A stretch of DNA of 51,210 nucleotides from Actinomycetota bacterium (GCA_016781105.1 JADDRA010000040.1:1-51210), one strand, 5' to 3'. Numbered from the stretch's first letter, positions 1 through 10,669 are shown. Numbers and translations: made by a program. The notes: generated by a model from the sequence alone, not told the origin.

Positions 1-6
1 GCCCTG

Positions 7-1083
7 GTGGCGGTGGCGGTGGTGGGCGCCGCCCTGGTCGCCTCGGGCCGCCGGGCCACTCCGGGAGCGGCCAACCTGGTGGCCCTGGCCGTGGTCGCCG
101 CCGCCGGCGTCGACCTGGCGGCCGGCACGTCGGTGGCGCCCACCACCCAGCTCGCTCGCCTGGCCCTGGGCAGCCTGGGCTTCGAGCCTGCCGGCCTCGT
201 GGGTGCGGGCCTGGCCGTGGCCGTCGGGTGGGTGGGCCTGGCCGGCGTGGGCGGGACGTCGCTGGAGGCGGCCCGGCGCCGGGCCGGCCTGGTGTCCGAG
301 CTGCGCTTCGCCGTCACCCTCCAGGACCTGCGCACGGTGGTGCTCCTGCAGCGCCGCCTGGCTCAGGAGCGACCCCGGGGCCGGCCGTGGGTCCGCCTCC
401 CCGCCGCCCGCCGGAGCCGCCTGCCCACCTGGCGGCGCGACTGGTCGGGCATCACCCGCTTCCCCGCCGTTCGCCTGGTGCGCATGACGGTCCTCGGCGC
501 AGTGGCCGGTGCCGCCCTCGTCGGGGTGTGGTCGGGGACCTCCAGCCTGGTGGTCGTGGCCGGCGTCGCCCTCTACGTGGCCGCCCTTGACGCCGTCGAG
601 CCCCTGGCCCAGGAGATCGACCACCCCGATCGCTGGGCGGGCCTTCCCGTCCATCCCGGGGGCCAGCTCCTGCGCCACCTGCCGGCGTCGGTCACGGTCA
701 TGGTCGTCGTCGGTCTGGTGGCGACGGCGACGGCGACGGTCCTGGGGTCGCCCGCCCTGGTGGTGCCCCTGGCCGTCACCCTCGTCGTCCCCGTGGCCGC
801 GGCCGCCACCACCGCGGCAGCGGCCAGCACCTCCCAGGGGATGGTGCAGAGCAAACCGTCGGTCGACATCGTGCCCGAGGCGGCCGGGACCGCCCTGGTG
901 GTGCGCAACGGCTGGCCGGTGGCCCTGGTCGTGGTGGCCCTGCTGCCCGTGCTGGCCGCCCGGGCCGCCGCCGACCAGGGCATGCCCGCCGCCTCCGTGG
1001 CCGCCACGGCCGTCGTGCTGCCCGTCTTGCTCGTGGGCATCGCCCTGCTGTGGGTGTCGCGCCGGGCCCCGGTGCAGCTGTGA
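7..1083 (+). CDS. Polytopic membrane protein, probable ABC transporter permease (5' end may lie outside the window)
   Basis: Long hydrophobic ORF; its stop overlaps the GTG start of the downstream ABC ATPase (GTGA). Confidence 0.7.
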   Translation: MAVAVVGAALVASGRRATPGAANLVALAVVAAAGVDLAAGTSVAPTTQLARLALGSLGFEPAGLVGAGLAVAVGWVGLAGVGGTSLEAARRRAGLVSELRFAVTLQDLRTVVLLQRRLAQERPRGRPWVRLPAARRSRLPTWRRDWSGITRFPAVRLVRMTVLGAVAGAALVGVWSGTSSLVVVAGVALYVAALDAVEPLAQEIDHPDRWAGLPVHPGGQLLRHLPASVTVMVVVGLVATATATVLGSPALVVPLAVTLVVPVAAAATTAAAASTSQGMVQSKPSVDIVPEAAGTALVVRNGWPVALVVVALLPVLAARAAADQGMPAASVAATAVVLPVLLVGIALLWVSRRAPVQL

Positions 1084-1763
1084 GTCCACCCGCGGTCCTG
1101 GCCAGCTCCGGGTTGGCCAAGGACTACGGCGACGGCTTCGGCCTGCACCCCGTCGACCTCGCTCTCGGAGCCGGCGAGCTGGTGGTGCTGGTCGGCCCCA
1201 ACGGGGCCGGCAAGTCGACCTTGATCGGGCTGTGCGCCGGGCTGCTGGAACCCACCGAGGGCACGGTCACGGTGGCGGGCCAGGCGGCCGGTTCCCTCGG
1301 CGCCCGGGCGGCCACGTCGTACCTCCCCGACACCCCGGTCCTCTACGACGACCTGAGCGTGCGCGAGCACCTGGAGTACGTGGCCCGCCTCCACGGGGTG
1401 GACGACTGGCAAGGCGGGGCTGAGGAGCTGCTGGCCCGCCTCGATTTGGAGGACCGGGCCGACGACCTGCCGTCGCGCTTCAGCCGGGGGATGCGCCAGA
1501 AGGTCTCCCTGGCCCTGGCCCTGATCCGACCCTTCGACCTCCTGCTGGTCGACGAGCCCTTCGTCGGACTCGATGCGCCGAGCCAGGCCACCCTCGTCGA
1601 GCTGCTGATCGAAGCCGTGGCCGGGGGTGCCTGCGCCCTGGTCTCCACCCACCAGCTCGACCTGGCCGACGAAGCCGGCCGCTGCCTGGGCCTGCGTGAC
1701 GGCGAGCTGGTCCACGACGGTGGCTCGAGCCGGGACACGGTGCGCGCCCTGGTGACCGGGTGA
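1080..1763 (+). CDS. ABC transporter ATP-binding protein
   Basis: Walker A GPNGAGKST, signature SRGMRQK, Walker B LLLVDEP; GTG start at 1080 overlaps the upstream stop. Confidence 0.9.
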   Translation: MSPPAVLASSGLAKDYGDGFGLHPVDLALGAGELVVLVGPNGAGKSTLIGLCAGLLEPTEGTVTVAGQAAGSLGARAATSYLPDTPVLYDDLSVREHLEYVARLHGVDDWQGGAEELLARLDLEDRADDLPSRFSRGMRQKVSLALALIRPFDLLLVDEPFVGLDAPSQATLVELLIEAVAGGACALVSTHQLDLADEAGRCLGLRDGELVHDGGSSRDTVRALVTG

Positions 1764-1775
1764 ACGGCGGGGCCG

Positions 1776-1792
1776 CCTCCCTTTCGGGGAGG
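1776..1792. terminator. Short hairpin between convergent genes
   Basis: CCTCCC-TTTCG-GGGAGG in the 60-bp convergent gap between the ABC ATPase and mutY. Confidence 0.4.
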
Positions 1793-1822
1793 GGGACGGG
1801 GGAGGGGGACCGGGGAGGGGTG

Positions 1823-2707
1823 TCAGGGCAGGCGCAGGCTGCCGGCCTCGTCCTGGACGGCCAGGCCGTCGGTCACCAGCGCGGCGGCCACCTGCCGGGC
1901 TCGGGCCGCCTCACCGGGCCAGCCGCAGGCCCCTGGGAGCGACGCTGCGTCCACCGGGCCGGCCCGCAGGGCGTCGACCAGGCGGCCCCGGCCCTGGCGC
2001 TCGGATCCGGCGAAGCTCGACTGACGCCGGCCCACCCCGGCCGAGCCCTCCGCCGGATCGGCGCCGGCATGACCGGCCCGGGCCCACGCGCAGGCGTCCA
2101 CCCCCGGTAGGGGGCAGCGGTCGCACCGGGGCGAGCGGCGAGTGCAGACGGTGGCGCCCAGGTCGAGCACAGCCTGGTTCCAGGCCCAACCCTCGCCGGC
2201 GGGGACCACCGCGTCGGCCAGGGCCTGGGCCTCGGCGCCAGCCAGCCGGCGCCCGGCCACCGCCCGGGCCAGGACCCGGGCGGCGTTGGTGTCGAGCACG
2301 CCCACCTCCGCCTCGTGGGCGAAGGCCAGGACGGCCCGGGCGGTGTAGGGACCCACCCCCGGCAACGTGCGCAGCTCGGCCAGCGTGGCCGGCAGGTCGC
2401 CGCCGAAGCGCTCGACCGCAGCCGTCGCGACGGCGTGGAGGTGCACGGCCCGGCGGTTGTAGCCCAGCCCGGACCAGGCCCGGACGACCTCGCCCACCGG
2501 CGAGGCGGCACAGGCCGCGGGTGTGGAGAAGCGCTCCAGGAAGACCCGGTAGCGGGGCGCCACCCGGGCCACCTGGGTCTGCTGGAGCATGAGCTCGCTG
2601 ACCAGCACCGGCCACGGGTCGCGGGTGCGCCGCCAGGGCAGATCCCGGCGGACCTCCTCACCCCAGGCCAGCAGCGTCCCCTGGAGGGTGCTCAGCGACG
2701 CTGGCAC
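1823..2707 (-). CDS. mutY: A/G-specific adenine glycosylase
   Basis: PWRRTRDPWPVLVSELMLQQTQV, LPGVGPYTARAVLAFA, C-rich 4Fe-4S loop CTRRSPRCDRCPLPGVDAC. Confidence 0.9.
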   Translation of the reverse strand: MPASLSTLQGTLLAWGEEVRRDLPWRRTRDPWPVLVSELMLQQTQVARVAPRYRVFLERFSTPAACAASPVGEVVRAWSGLGYNRRAVHLHAVATAAVERFGGDLPATLAELRTLPGVGPYTARAVLAFAHEAEVGVLDTNAARVLARAVAGRRLAGAEAQALADAVVPAGEGWAWNQAVLDLGATVCTRRSPRCDRCPLPGVDACAWARAGHAGADPAEGSAGVGRRQSSFAGSERQGRGRLVDALRAGPVDAASLPGACGWPGEAARARQVAAALVTDGLAVQDEAGSLRLP

Positions 2708-3441
2708 CAGTACAGGTCGGTGCGGTAGGGCAGGGCGAAGCGCTCCGGCATGCCCGCCACCAGGCGCCGGACCTGGTCAGCCAGCGCCGCCTGCTCGGCC
2801 CGGGGCCGGGCGGCGATGTAGCTGGTGGACAGCACGCGATCGACCAGGGTGGCCACGTCGAGCTCCTGGTCGAGACGGAAGCGCCGGTGGACGAGCGGGC
2901 CGAACGCCGCCACGTCGGCCACCGCCCCGGCCCAGTCGCCGTCGTGGTAGCTGGCCACCGGCCGGTCGTCCCACTCGATGAGCGCCGACAGCTCGGCCAC
3001 CCACGGCACCGAGACGTCCCGGTCGTTCCAGACCATGGCCAGGCCCCCGCCCGAGCGCAGCACCCGGGCCGCCTCCGCCAGCGCCGGGCCCACCTCGAAC
3101 CAGTGGAAGGCCTGGGCCACCACCACGGCCTCGACCGAGGCCCCGGCCAGGGGCAGGGCCTCGGCGACCCCGGCCAGCACCGGCACGCCCGGCACCTGCT
3201 CGACGAGCACCTCGCGCATGGCCGCCACCGGCTCGACGGCGACCACCCGGGCGCCGGTGGGCGTCAGCAGCCGGGTGAGCTTGCCCGTGCCCGCCGCCAC
3301 CTCGACCACGATCGAGCCGGAAGCGACGGCCAGCCCGCCGGCCAGGCACGAGACCACCTCGGGGGGATACGAGGGCCGCCCCCGCTCGTAGGCGTCGCTG
3401 GCCGACCCGAAGCCCCGGGCGGCGACGTCGGCGACCCTCAC
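2692..3441 (-). CDS. Class I SAM-dependent methyltransferase
   Basis: VVEVAAGTGKLTRLL motif I, AQAFHWF motif. Confidence 0.85.
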   Translation of the reverse strand: MRVADVAARGFGSASDAYERGRPSYPPEVVSCLAGGLAVASGSIVVEVAAGTGKLTRLLTPTGARVVAVEPVAAMREVLVEQVPGVPVLAGVAEALPLAGASVEAVVVAQAFHWFEVGPALAEAARVLRSGGGLAMVWNDRDVSVPWVAELSALIEWDDRPVASYHDGDWAGAVADVAAFGPLVHRRFRLDQELDVATLVDRVLSTSYIAARPRAEQAALADQVRRLVAGMPERFALPYRTDLYWCQRR

Positions 3442-4238
3442 CGTGTCGACCTCATCTTGCCGACCTCACCGTGCCGTACCGGCAGCCCGGCCGGGACCAC
3501 CACCTCCAGGACGGCTGCGGCCCACTCCCGGTACCCGGCGTCGGAGGGGTGGTAGCGGTCGGCGGCGAAGAACCGCCGGGGGTCCGAGCGCATGACGGGG
3601 CCGGTCTCCCCGGCGATGTCGACGTAGGCGCTCCCCGTCTCGGCCGCCACCTCCCGGACCACCTCGTCGAGCCTGCGGCCCCGCAGCCCGGCCAGGGCCC
3701 GCAGGGGCTGGGCCAGACGGGGGATGGCGCCCATGTCGGGCACGCCGAGCAGCACCACCCGGGGCGACCCGGGCAGCTCCGCCACCAGGCGCCGGTACCC
3801 CCGCTCGAAGTCCGGTGCCGACGTGAGGTGGGTGACGTCGTTGGCCCCCACCGACACGAAGGCCACGTCGGGCCGGGTGCCGGCCAGCGCCGGGAGCTGG
3901 TGCTCGAGCACGTCGGCCACGGTGGCACCGCTGCGGGCGAGCACCCGGAGCTGGCTGGGGCCGTCCCTGCCCGCCGCCACCAGCGTCGGGAGCGCCGCTG
4001 AAGGCCCCGACGCCCCGACCCCGGCGGCCGTCGAGTCACCCAGCCAGACGACGTCGAGGGCCGCTCCGGGCGGCCCCACCCGGGCGTCGAGGTCGAGGGG
4101 CGGTCCCTCCAGCATCGGCCCGCGCCGGGCCATCACCGCCTCCACCGCCAGGAGTCCGGTCACGAGCGCCGGCACGGCCACGGCGACCACGAGCGCCCGC
4201 CGGAGCGAACCCACCCGCTCAACCGGGAAGGAAGGCAA
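3438..4238 (-). CDS. SGNH/GDSL hydrolase family protein
   Basis: N-terminal TM; GDS block WLGDSTAAGVGA, SVGANDV, terminal DRYHPSDAGY. Confidence 0.85.
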   Translation of the reverse strand: MPSFPVERVGSLRRALVVAVAVPALVTGLLAVEAVMARRGPMLEGPPLDLDARVGPPGAALDVVWLGDSTAAGVGASGPSAALPTLVAAGRDGPSQLRVLARSGATVADVLEHQLPALAGTRPDVAFVSVGANDVTHLTSAPDFERGYRRLVAELPGSPRVVLLGVPDMGAIPRLAQPLRALAGLRGRRLDEVVREVAAETGSAYVDIAGETGPVMRSDPRRFFAADRYHPSDAGYREWAAAVLEVVVPAGLPVRHGEVGKMRSTR

Positions 4239-4282
4239 CGACGGCAGGCACCGTCCACCACCGTACGGGGTACAACAGACCG

Positions 4283-5392
4283 ATGGACGCTGCCGGCTGG
4301 GCCGCCGTGGTGGTCGGGAGCTTCCTCATGGTGCTGACCCTGGTCGACCTGGCCCTCACCGCGCTGCATCCCGACATCGACGGGCCCCTGGCCGAGAACG
4401 TGCAGCGGGGCGTGTGGCGAGTGCTGGTCGCCGGCGACCGGCGTCGCCACCAGCGTCGGCGGCTGATGGCCATGGCCGGGCCGATGATGATGGTGCTGAC
4501 CTTCGTGGCCTGGGTCGCGACCCTGGTGCTGGGCTTCACCCTCGTCGTGTGGCCCTTCCTGGGCGACTCCTTCACCTCCGAGCCGGCGTTGGGCACCCTG
4601 GGCTTCCTCGACGCCCTCTACTACAGCGGGGCGATGGTCAGCACGCTCGGCATCGGCGACATCAGCCCCACGAGTCGGCCGCTGCAGCTGGCCTCGGTGG
4701 CGGCCTCGCTGAGCGGGTTCTCAGTCCTCACCGGCATCGTGGCCTACCTGCTCGAGGTGCTGGGCAGTCTGCACAACCGGGTCGGCCTGGCCCTGCGGGT
4801 GGGCGAGGACACCGACGGTCGCCACGACGGCCCCCGCATCCTGCACGCCTGGCTCGCCGACGAGGAGCTGGGGGATGTCCGCCAGCGGCTGGAGAAGTGG
4901 GCCGACCTGCTCCGCGACGCCCAGGAGGAGATGCACCGCTTCCCCCTGGTCTCGGTCTGCTACCGCAGCCGGGACCCCCATCAGGATCCCGAGCCGGCGG
5001 TGCGGGCGGTGGCCCAGACCGTGGTCGCCGGCCACCTCCTCACCAGCGACGAGCGCTACCGGAGGCTGCGCACCTCCCTGCTGGGACTCGATCGGGCCGT
5101 CACCCGCTTCATGGTGGTCATGTCCCGCCAGTACCTGAGCCGCGACGTCATGGACGACCTGGTGCACCCCGAGCCGACCGGGGACGACCGGGCCCACGTC
5201 GACGACGTCCGCCGGGGCCTGGAGGAGCGCTTCGGGATCCTCGCCGAACCGGACGACCAGGCCGGCAGGCGGGCCCTGGACCTCACCTGCCGGGCTCGGA
5301 CGTTCCTGGAGGCCTGCCACCGCCTCACCGGCTGGCAGGCCCACGAGGACGCCCACGGCGACCAGCCGGTGGCCGTGCCTACGCTTCAGTGA
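4283..5392 (+). CDS. Two-TM potassium channel family protein with large cytosolic domain
   Basis: Pore helix and filter [14 protein letters not shown] between TM segments. Confidence 0.8.
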   Translation: MDAAGWAAVVVGSFLMVLTLVDLALTALHPDIDGPLAENVQRGVWRVLVAGDRRRHQRRRLMAMAGPMMMVLTFVAWVATLVLGFTLVVWPFLGDSFTSEPALGTLGFLDALYYSGAMVSTLGIGDISPTSRPLQLASVAASLSGFSVLTGIVAYLLEVLGSLHNRVGLALRVGEDTDGRHDGPRILHAWLADEELGDVRQRLEKWADLLRDAQEEMHRFPLVSVCYRSRDPHQDPEPAVRAVAQTVVAGHLLTSDERYRRLRTSLLGLDRAVTRFMVVMSRQYLSRDVMDDLVHPEPTGDDRAHVDDVRRGLEERFGILAEPDDQAGRRALDLTCRARTFLEACHRLTGWQAHEDAHGDQPVAVPTLQ

Positions 5393-7058
5393 TCGCCCCC
5401 CGCTCGGCCCCCGACGCCAGACGGGCGTACTTGGCCAGCACGCCCGAGGTGTAGCGGGGCGCCGGCAACTTCCACTCGGCCCGGCGGCGCTCCAGCTCGG
5501 CCGGCTCCACGTGGAGGTCGATGGTGCGGGCCTCGGTGTCGATCACGATGCGGTCCCCGTCGCGCACAAAGGCGATGGGGCCGCCGTCGACCGCCTCGGG
5601 GGCGACGTGGCCGATGCAGAAGCCGTGCGTGCCCCCCGAGAAGCGACCGTCGGTGACCAGGGCGCAGTCGCCTCCCCGCCCCGCCCCCTTCATGGCCCCG
5701 GTGACGGCCAGCATCTCGCGCATCCCCGGGCCGCCCTTGGGCCCCTCGTAGCGGATGACCACGACGTCGCCGGGCTGGATACGCCCGGACATGATCGCCT
5801 CCATCGCCCCGGCCTCACCGTCGAAGACCCGGGCGGGGCCGTCGAAGGAGGTGAAGTCGATGCCCGCCACCTTGACCACCCCGCCCTTGGGGGCCAGCGA
5901 GCCCTGCAGCACGGCGATACCCCCCGAGGCGTGGAGCGGATCGGTCAACGGGTGGATGACGACCCCGTCGGGGGCGGGCGGCCCCACGGCGGCCAGGTTC
6001 TCGGCCATGGTCCGGCCGGTGACGGTGAGGCAGTCCCCGAACAGCAGCCCGGCGTCGAGCAGCTCGGCCAGCACGACCGGCACCCCCCCGATCCGGTCGA
6101 TGTCGGCCATGTGGTAGCGCCCGTGGGGGCGGGTGTCGGCGATGTGGGGGACGTGGGCGGCCACGGCGTTGAAGTCGTCGAGATCGAGCTCGACCCGGGC
6201 CTCGCTGGCGATGGCGAGCAGGTGGAGCACGGCGTTGGTGGAACCACCCAGGGCCATGACCACGGCGATGGCGTTGTGGAACGCCTCCTTGGTCAGGATC
6301 TGGCGGGGGCGGATCCCTGCCCGCAACAGGTCGACCACGGCTTCACCGCTGGCCCGGGCGATGTCGTCGCGCCGGGCATCGGGGGCGGGAACGCTGGCGC
6401 TGCCGGGCAGCGACATGCCCAGCGCTTCGGCCACCGCCGCCATGGTGTTGGCCGTGAACATGCCGGCGCAGGCGCCGATGCTCGGGCAGGCGGCCCGCTC
6501 GACCTCACCCAGCTCAGCGTCGGACATGGTGCCCGCCGCGCACGCCCCCACCGCCTCGAACACGCTGACGATGTCGAGGGCGCGACCATCGTGGTGCCCG
6601 GGCAGGATCGAGCCGCCGTAGACGAAGACCGAGGGCAGGTTGAGCCGGGCCGCGGCCATGAGCATCCCGGGCAGGCTCTTGTCGCAGCCAGCGAAGGTGA
6701 CCAGGGCGTCGAAGCGCTCTGCGTGCACCATCGTCTCCACCGAATCGGCGATCACCTCCCGGCTCACCAGCGAGGCGTGCATGCCCTCGTGGCCCATGGA
6801 GATGCCGTCGGACACGGCGATGGTGGTGAACTCGAGGGGGAAGCCTCCGGCAGCCCGCACGCCCTCCTTGGCCGCCGCGGCCAGGCGGTTCAGCGGCATG
6901 TTGCAGGGGGTGACCTCGTTCCACGACGAGCACACGGCTACCTGGGCCTTGCCCCAGTCGTCGTCGCCCATTCCCACCGCTCGCAACATGGCCCTGGCCG
7001 GGGCCCGCTGGAGGCCGTCGGTCACCTCGTGGCTGCGGGGCTTCATTTCGGATGCCAT
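5379..7058 (-). CDS. ilvD: Dihydroxy-acid dehydratase
   Basis: ATG at 7058 ([25 protein letters not shown]); [55 protein letters not shown]. Confidence 0.95.
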   Translation of the reverse strand: MASEMKPRSHEVTDGLQRAPARAMLRAVGMGDDDWGKAQVAVCSSWNEVTPCNMPLNRLAAAAKEGVRAAGGFPLEFTTIAVSDGISMGHEGMHASLVSREVIADSVETMVHAERFDALVTFAGCDKSLPGMLMAAARLNLPSVFVYGGSILPGHHDGRALDIVSVFEAVGACAAGTMSDAELGEVERAACPSIGACAGMFTANTMAAVAEALGMSLPGSASVPAPDARRDDIARASGEAVVDLLRAGIRPRQILTKEAFHNAIAVVMALGGSTNAVLHLLAIASEARVELDLDDFNAVAAHVPHIADTRPHGRYHMADIDRIGGVPVVLAELLDAGLLFGDCLTVTGRTMAENLAAVGPPAPDGVVIHPLTDPLHASGGIAVLQGSLAPKGGVVKVAGIDFTSFDGPARVFDGEAGAMEAIMSGRIQPGDVVVIRYEGPKGGPGMREMLAVTGAMKGAGRGGDCALVTDGRFSGGTHGFCIGHVAPEAVDGGPIAFVRDGDRIVIDTEARTIDLHVEPAELERRRAEWKLPAPRYTSGVLAKYARLASGAERGAITEA

Positions 7059-7176
7059 TAGCCGAGGGTAGCCAGGACGCCCCGATCCCTCCCCCTCTTT
7101 GCCTTTCCCCCAGCGCACAGGGAACGGCGCGGGGGGCGGGACGGGCGAGCGTCCGGGCCACCTAGCGTTCGGGTCG

Positions 7177-8139
7177 ATGAGCGCCGTCGTGCGGGCCAGC
7201 GGGCTGGTGAAGCGCTGGGGGGACACGACGGCCCTGGCCGGTGTCAGCGTCGAGGTGGGCACCGGCGTAACCGGCCTGCTGGGGGCCAACGGAGCGGGCA
7301 AGACCACCCTGTTGGGCCTGGTCCTCGGGCTCCACCGACCGGACGAGGGCAGCATCGAGGTCCTCGGCCTCGATCCGGCCACGGCCGGGCCCCAGGTGCG
7401 GGAGCGGCTGGGTTACGTCCCCGAGCACGAGGCCCTGACCCCCGACGTGCGGGCCTTCGACCTGGTCCGCCACCTGGCCGAGGTGCACGGCCTGCCCAGC
7501 CGGGAGGCCACCGGCCGGGCCAGCGACGCCCTGTGGCTGGTGGGCCTGGGCGAGGAGCGCCAGCGCCCGGTGGGCACGATGTCGACCGGCCAGCGTCAGC
7601 GGGTGAAGCTGGCCGCGGCCCTGGCCCACGATCCGGCCCTGCTCCTGCTCGACGAGCCCACCAACGGCCTGGACCCCGTCCAGCGCGACGAGATGCTCGG
7701 CCTCGTCCGGCGGGTCAGCGCCGAACTGGGCATCGACGTGGTGCTGTCGTCGCACCTGCTCGAGGAGGTGGAGCGGACCTGCGACGCCACCGTGATCCTG
7801 GCCGAAGGGCGGGTGGTGGCCAGCGGCAGCCTGGCGGCGCTGCGGGCGGGCGGCACGGGCCTGGTGGTCGAGGTCGACGGCCGGGCCGAGCTCCTGGCCA
7901 CCCACCTGCGCCGGACCGACCTCGGCGTCGAGGTCGACGGTCTGCGACTGGTGGTCGAGGGCCCGCCCGAGGCGGGCGCCGACGCCGTGCGCGACGCCGC
8001 CGCCGCCCACCGGGTAGGCCTGCGCCGGGTCCAGGCCCGCACCGCCACCCTGGAGGACGTCTTCCTCGCCGCCGAGCGTTCTTGCGTCGCTGAGTCCCAC
8101 CTGCCGGGACTCACAGACGCAAGAACGGAGGAGCGGTGA
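7177..8139 (+). CDS. ABC transporter ATP-binding protein
   Basis: [37 protein letters not shown] at 7177 preceded by TAGCGT. Confidence 0.9.
   Translation: MSAVVRASGLVKRWGDTTALAGVSVEVGTGVTGLLGANGAGKTTLLGLVLGLHRPDEGSIEVLGLDPATAGPQVRERLGYVPEHEALTPDVRAFDLVRHLAEVHGLPSREATGRASDALWLVGLGEERQRPVGTMSTGQRQRVKLAAALAHDPALLLLDEPTNGLDPVQRDEMLGLVRRVSAELGIDVVLSSHLLEEVERTCDATVILAEGRVVASGSLAALRAGGTGLVVEVDGRAELLATHLRRTDLGVEVDGLRLVVEGPPEAGADAVRDAAAAHRVGLRRVQARTATLEDVFLAAERSCVAESHLPGLTDARTEER
8077..8127. repeat. Long imperfect inverted repeat inside the 3' end of the ABC ATPase gene
   Basis: Arms CGTTCTTGCGTCGCTGAGTCCC / GGGACTCACAGACGCAAGAACG, 20 of 22 paired, loop ACCTGCC. Confidence 0.85.
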
Positions 8140-8999
8140 GCGACGCCCGCATCCTCGACCGGGGCTACCGCCGCTACGACGGTCCCCGCCTCGGGGTGGC
8201 CGGCGCCGTGCGCAGCCTGGCCTGGCACAGCGCCCTGCGGGCCCTGGGGCTGCGGCGCAGCGTCTGGGCCAAGCTCCTGCCCCTGGCCGCGGTGGGCATC
8301 GCCTACGTGCCGGCGACGGTGTTCGTGGGCGTCGCCGCCCTGCTGCCCGAGCAGCTCGTCGACGCCACCGGCCTGCTCCCCGGCTACGCCGACTACTACG
8401 GCTTCATCAGCGCCGCCATCGTCCTGTTCGTGGCGCTGGTGGGCCCCGAGGTCCTCTGCCCCGACCGGCGCCACCGGATGCTCGGCCTCTACCTGGCCTC
8501 CCCCCTGTCCCGCGACAGCTACCTGGTGGCCAAGGTCCTGGCCGTCGTGCCGGTGCTGGCCCTGGTCACCCTGGGACCCCCGCTGCTGCTGCTCGTCGGT
8601 TTCACCTTCGCCGACGCCGGGCCCGACGGGGCGGGCGAGCTGCTCGGCATCCTGGCGCGCATCGTCGCCGGGGGCGTGGTCGTGGCCGCCGCCTACACCG
8701 CCGTCTCGCTGGCCGCATCCAGCCTCACCGACCGCCGAGCGGTGGCCTCGGCCGGGATCATCCTGGTGTTGCTGGTCTCGGGCGTGGCCACGGGCGCCCT
8801 GGTGGCCTCGGGGGCCGACGAGCGGCTGCTGCTGCTCAACCTGTCGGTCGTGCCCTTCGAGCTGGTGCAGCGCCTCTACGGCGAGGCCGGCCAGGTGGAG
8901 GTGTCGACGCTCGCGCTGGTGGCGGCCAACCTGGCCTGGACCCTCGCCGCCGCTGCCCTGCTTCGCGCTCGCTACCACCGCCTGCGGATCACGCGGTGA
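8136..8999 (+). CDS. ABC-2 type transporter permease
   Basis: Multiple TM segments; translationally coupled to flanking ATPases. Confidence 0.8.
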   Translation: MSDARILDRGYRRYDGPRLGVAGAVRSLAWHSALRALGLRRSVWAKLLPLAAVGIAYVPATVFVGVAALLPEQLVDATGLLPGYADYYGFISAAIVLFVALVGPEVLCPDRRHRMLGLYLASPLSRDSYLVAKVLAVVPVLALVTLGPPLLLLVGFTFADAGPDGAGELLGILARIVAGGVVVAAAYTAVSLAASSLTDRRAVASAGIILVLLVSGVATGALVASGADERLLLLNLSVVPFELVQRLYGEAGQVEVSTLALVAANLAWTLAAAALLRARYHRLRITR

Positions 9000-9943
9000 G
9001 GGCGCCGATGATCGAGGTCGAGCGGACCTCGAAGTGGTTCGGCGACGTGGTGGCCGTCTCCGATGTCTCCTTCGCCGTCGGGCCCGGCGTCACCGCCCTG
9101 CTCGGACCCAACGGCGCCGGCAAGTCGACGGTCCTGCGCCTGCTGTGCGGCCTGACCCGGCCCTCTCAGGGCGCGGTGCGGGTGCTCGGCCAGGACCCGC
9201 GCCGCGACCCGGATCTGTTCCGGCGCCTCGGCCTGGTCCCCCAGCAGGAGGCCCTCTTCGAGGGGATCGCCGCCCTGGCCTTCGTGACCCTGGCCGCCGA
9301 GCTGCACGGCCTGGCCGGAGCCCGGACCGCCGCTGCCCGGGCCCTGGCGCAGGTGGAGCTCGACCCCGACGACCGCCGCCCGCTGGCCGGCTACTCCAAG
9401 GGCATGCGCCAGCGGGTCAAGGTGGCCCAGGCCCTGGTCCACGAACCCGAGCTGCTGGTGCTCGACGAGCCGCTCGACGGCCTCGACCCCCGCCAGCGCC
9501 TCCACCTCATCACCCTCTTCCGCCGCCTGGGCGAGGAGGGCCGCTGCGTGTTGGTGTCGAGCCACGTGCTCGACGAGGTCGAGCGCTTCGGGTCCCGGGT
9601 GCTGGTCATGGCCCAGGGCCGCCTGGCCGCCGAGGGCGACTTCCACGCCATCCGGGAGTTGATGGACAACCGGCCCCACCGGCTGCGGCTGGCCACGGAC
9701 CGGCCCCACCAGCTCGGCGCCGCCCTGCTGGCCTCGGGCACGGTGGTCGGGGTGTGGGTGAGCGGACCCGGCGAGCTGGTGGTCGACACGCTCGACGGGG
9801 CCGCCTTCCGCCTGGCCGTGGCCCCGGCGGCGCGCGCCGCCGAGGCCCGCCTGCTCGAGCTGGTCCCCCTCGACGACGACCTCGAGAGCGTCTTTCGCTA
9901 CCTGGTCGGCGCTGCCTCCCGCAGCCCCGGCGCCGGCCGCTGA
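8996..9943 (+). CDS. ABC transporter ATP-binding protein
   Basis: GPNGAGKSTVLRLL, YSKGMRQRVKVAQAL, LLVLDEPLDGLDP; ATG at 9008 is an alternative start. Confidence 0.9.
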   Translation: MRAPMIEVERTSKWFGDVVAVSDVSFAVGPGVTALLGPNGAGKSTVLRLLCGLTRPSQGAVRVLGQDPRRDPDLFRRLGLVPQQEALFEGIAALAFVTLAAELHGLAGARTAAARALAQVELDPDDRRPLAGYSKGMRQRVKVAQALVHEPELLVLDEPLDGLDPRQRLHLITLFRRLGEEGRCVLVSSHVLDEVERFGSRVLVMAQGRLAAEGDFHAIRELMDNRPHRLRLATDRPHQLGAALLASGTVVGVWVSGPGELVVDTLDGAAFRLAVAPAARAAEARLLELVPLDDDLESVFRYLVGAASRSPGAGR

Positions 9944-9951
9944 CGCCGCCC

Positions 9952-10656
9952 GTGCGGGCCCTGTACCGGACCTTCCTGAGCACCCAGGTGATCACGGGTC
10001 GCCTCGCCGGCCTGGGCGCCCTCGGGCTCCTGGCCGTGCTGTTGGGGGCGGCCGTGGGTGCCGGCCAGGCAACCGACCCGCTCGACGAGGGCATCGGCCT
10101 GGTCAGCGCCTACGGCCTATCGCTGTTCGTGCCCGTGACCACGCTGGTGTTCGCCTCGGCGGTGCTGGGCGAGCCCGAGGAGGACGGGACCCTCGTCTAC
10201 CTGTGGCTGCGCCCGGTGGCCCGGTGGCGCCTGGTCGCGGCCGCCCTGGCCGCCGCCCTCACCGTGAGCCTGCCCGTGGTGGTGGTCCCCCTGGCCCTGG
10301 CCGCCGCCGCCACCGGCGCCGGGGCCGCTCTGGTGGGAGCCACGGCGTGGTCCTCCACCCTGGCCACGGTGGCCTACACCGGGCTGTTCACCTGGCTGGG
10401 CCTGCGCGTGCGCCGGGCCCTGGTGTGGGGCCTGGGCTACATCCTGGTGTGGGAGGGCTTCGTGGCCCGGGCGGGCGGGACGGCCTCCCTGCTCGCGGTG
10501 CGTACCCACACCCGCTCCCTCCTCGCCCGCGTGGCCGGCAGTGCCCCCGAGCTGGTCGAGGTCTCGCTGGCGACGTCCGTCGCCCTTCCCCTCCTGGCCG
10601 CCGCCGTGGCTGCCGCCCTCACCGTCCGCCGCCTGGCCCGCCAGGACGTGGCCTGA
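9952..10656 (+). CDS. ABC-2 type transporter permease
   Basis: GTG at 9952; hydrophobic ORF downstream of its ATPase. Confidence 0.75.
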   Translation: MRALYRTFLSTQVITGRLAGLGALGLLAVLLGAAVGAGQATDPLDEGIGLVSAYGLSLFVPVTTLVFASAVLGEPEEDGTLVYLWLRPVARWRLVAAALAAALTVSLPVVVVPLALAAAATGAGAALVGATAWSSTLATVAYTGLFTWLGLRVRRALVWGLGYILVWEGFVARAGGTASLLAVRTHTRSLLARVAGSAPELVEVSLATSVALPLLAAAVAAALTVRRLARQDVA

Positions 10657-10669
10657 GACGGGCGAGTCG

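Noticed and set aside
5379-5392. 14-bp convergent overlap of the K+ channel and ilvD 3' ends
   Set aside because: Small convergent overlaps are common in compact GC-rich genomes
5511-7061. 516-aa plus-strand ORF
   Set aside because: Lies entirely antisense to a well-conserved ilvD; shadow ORF
7059-7382. N-terminal extension of the ilvD ORF
   Set aside because: Overlaps the divergent ABC gene and promoter region; conserved IlvD begins at MASEMKPRS (7058)
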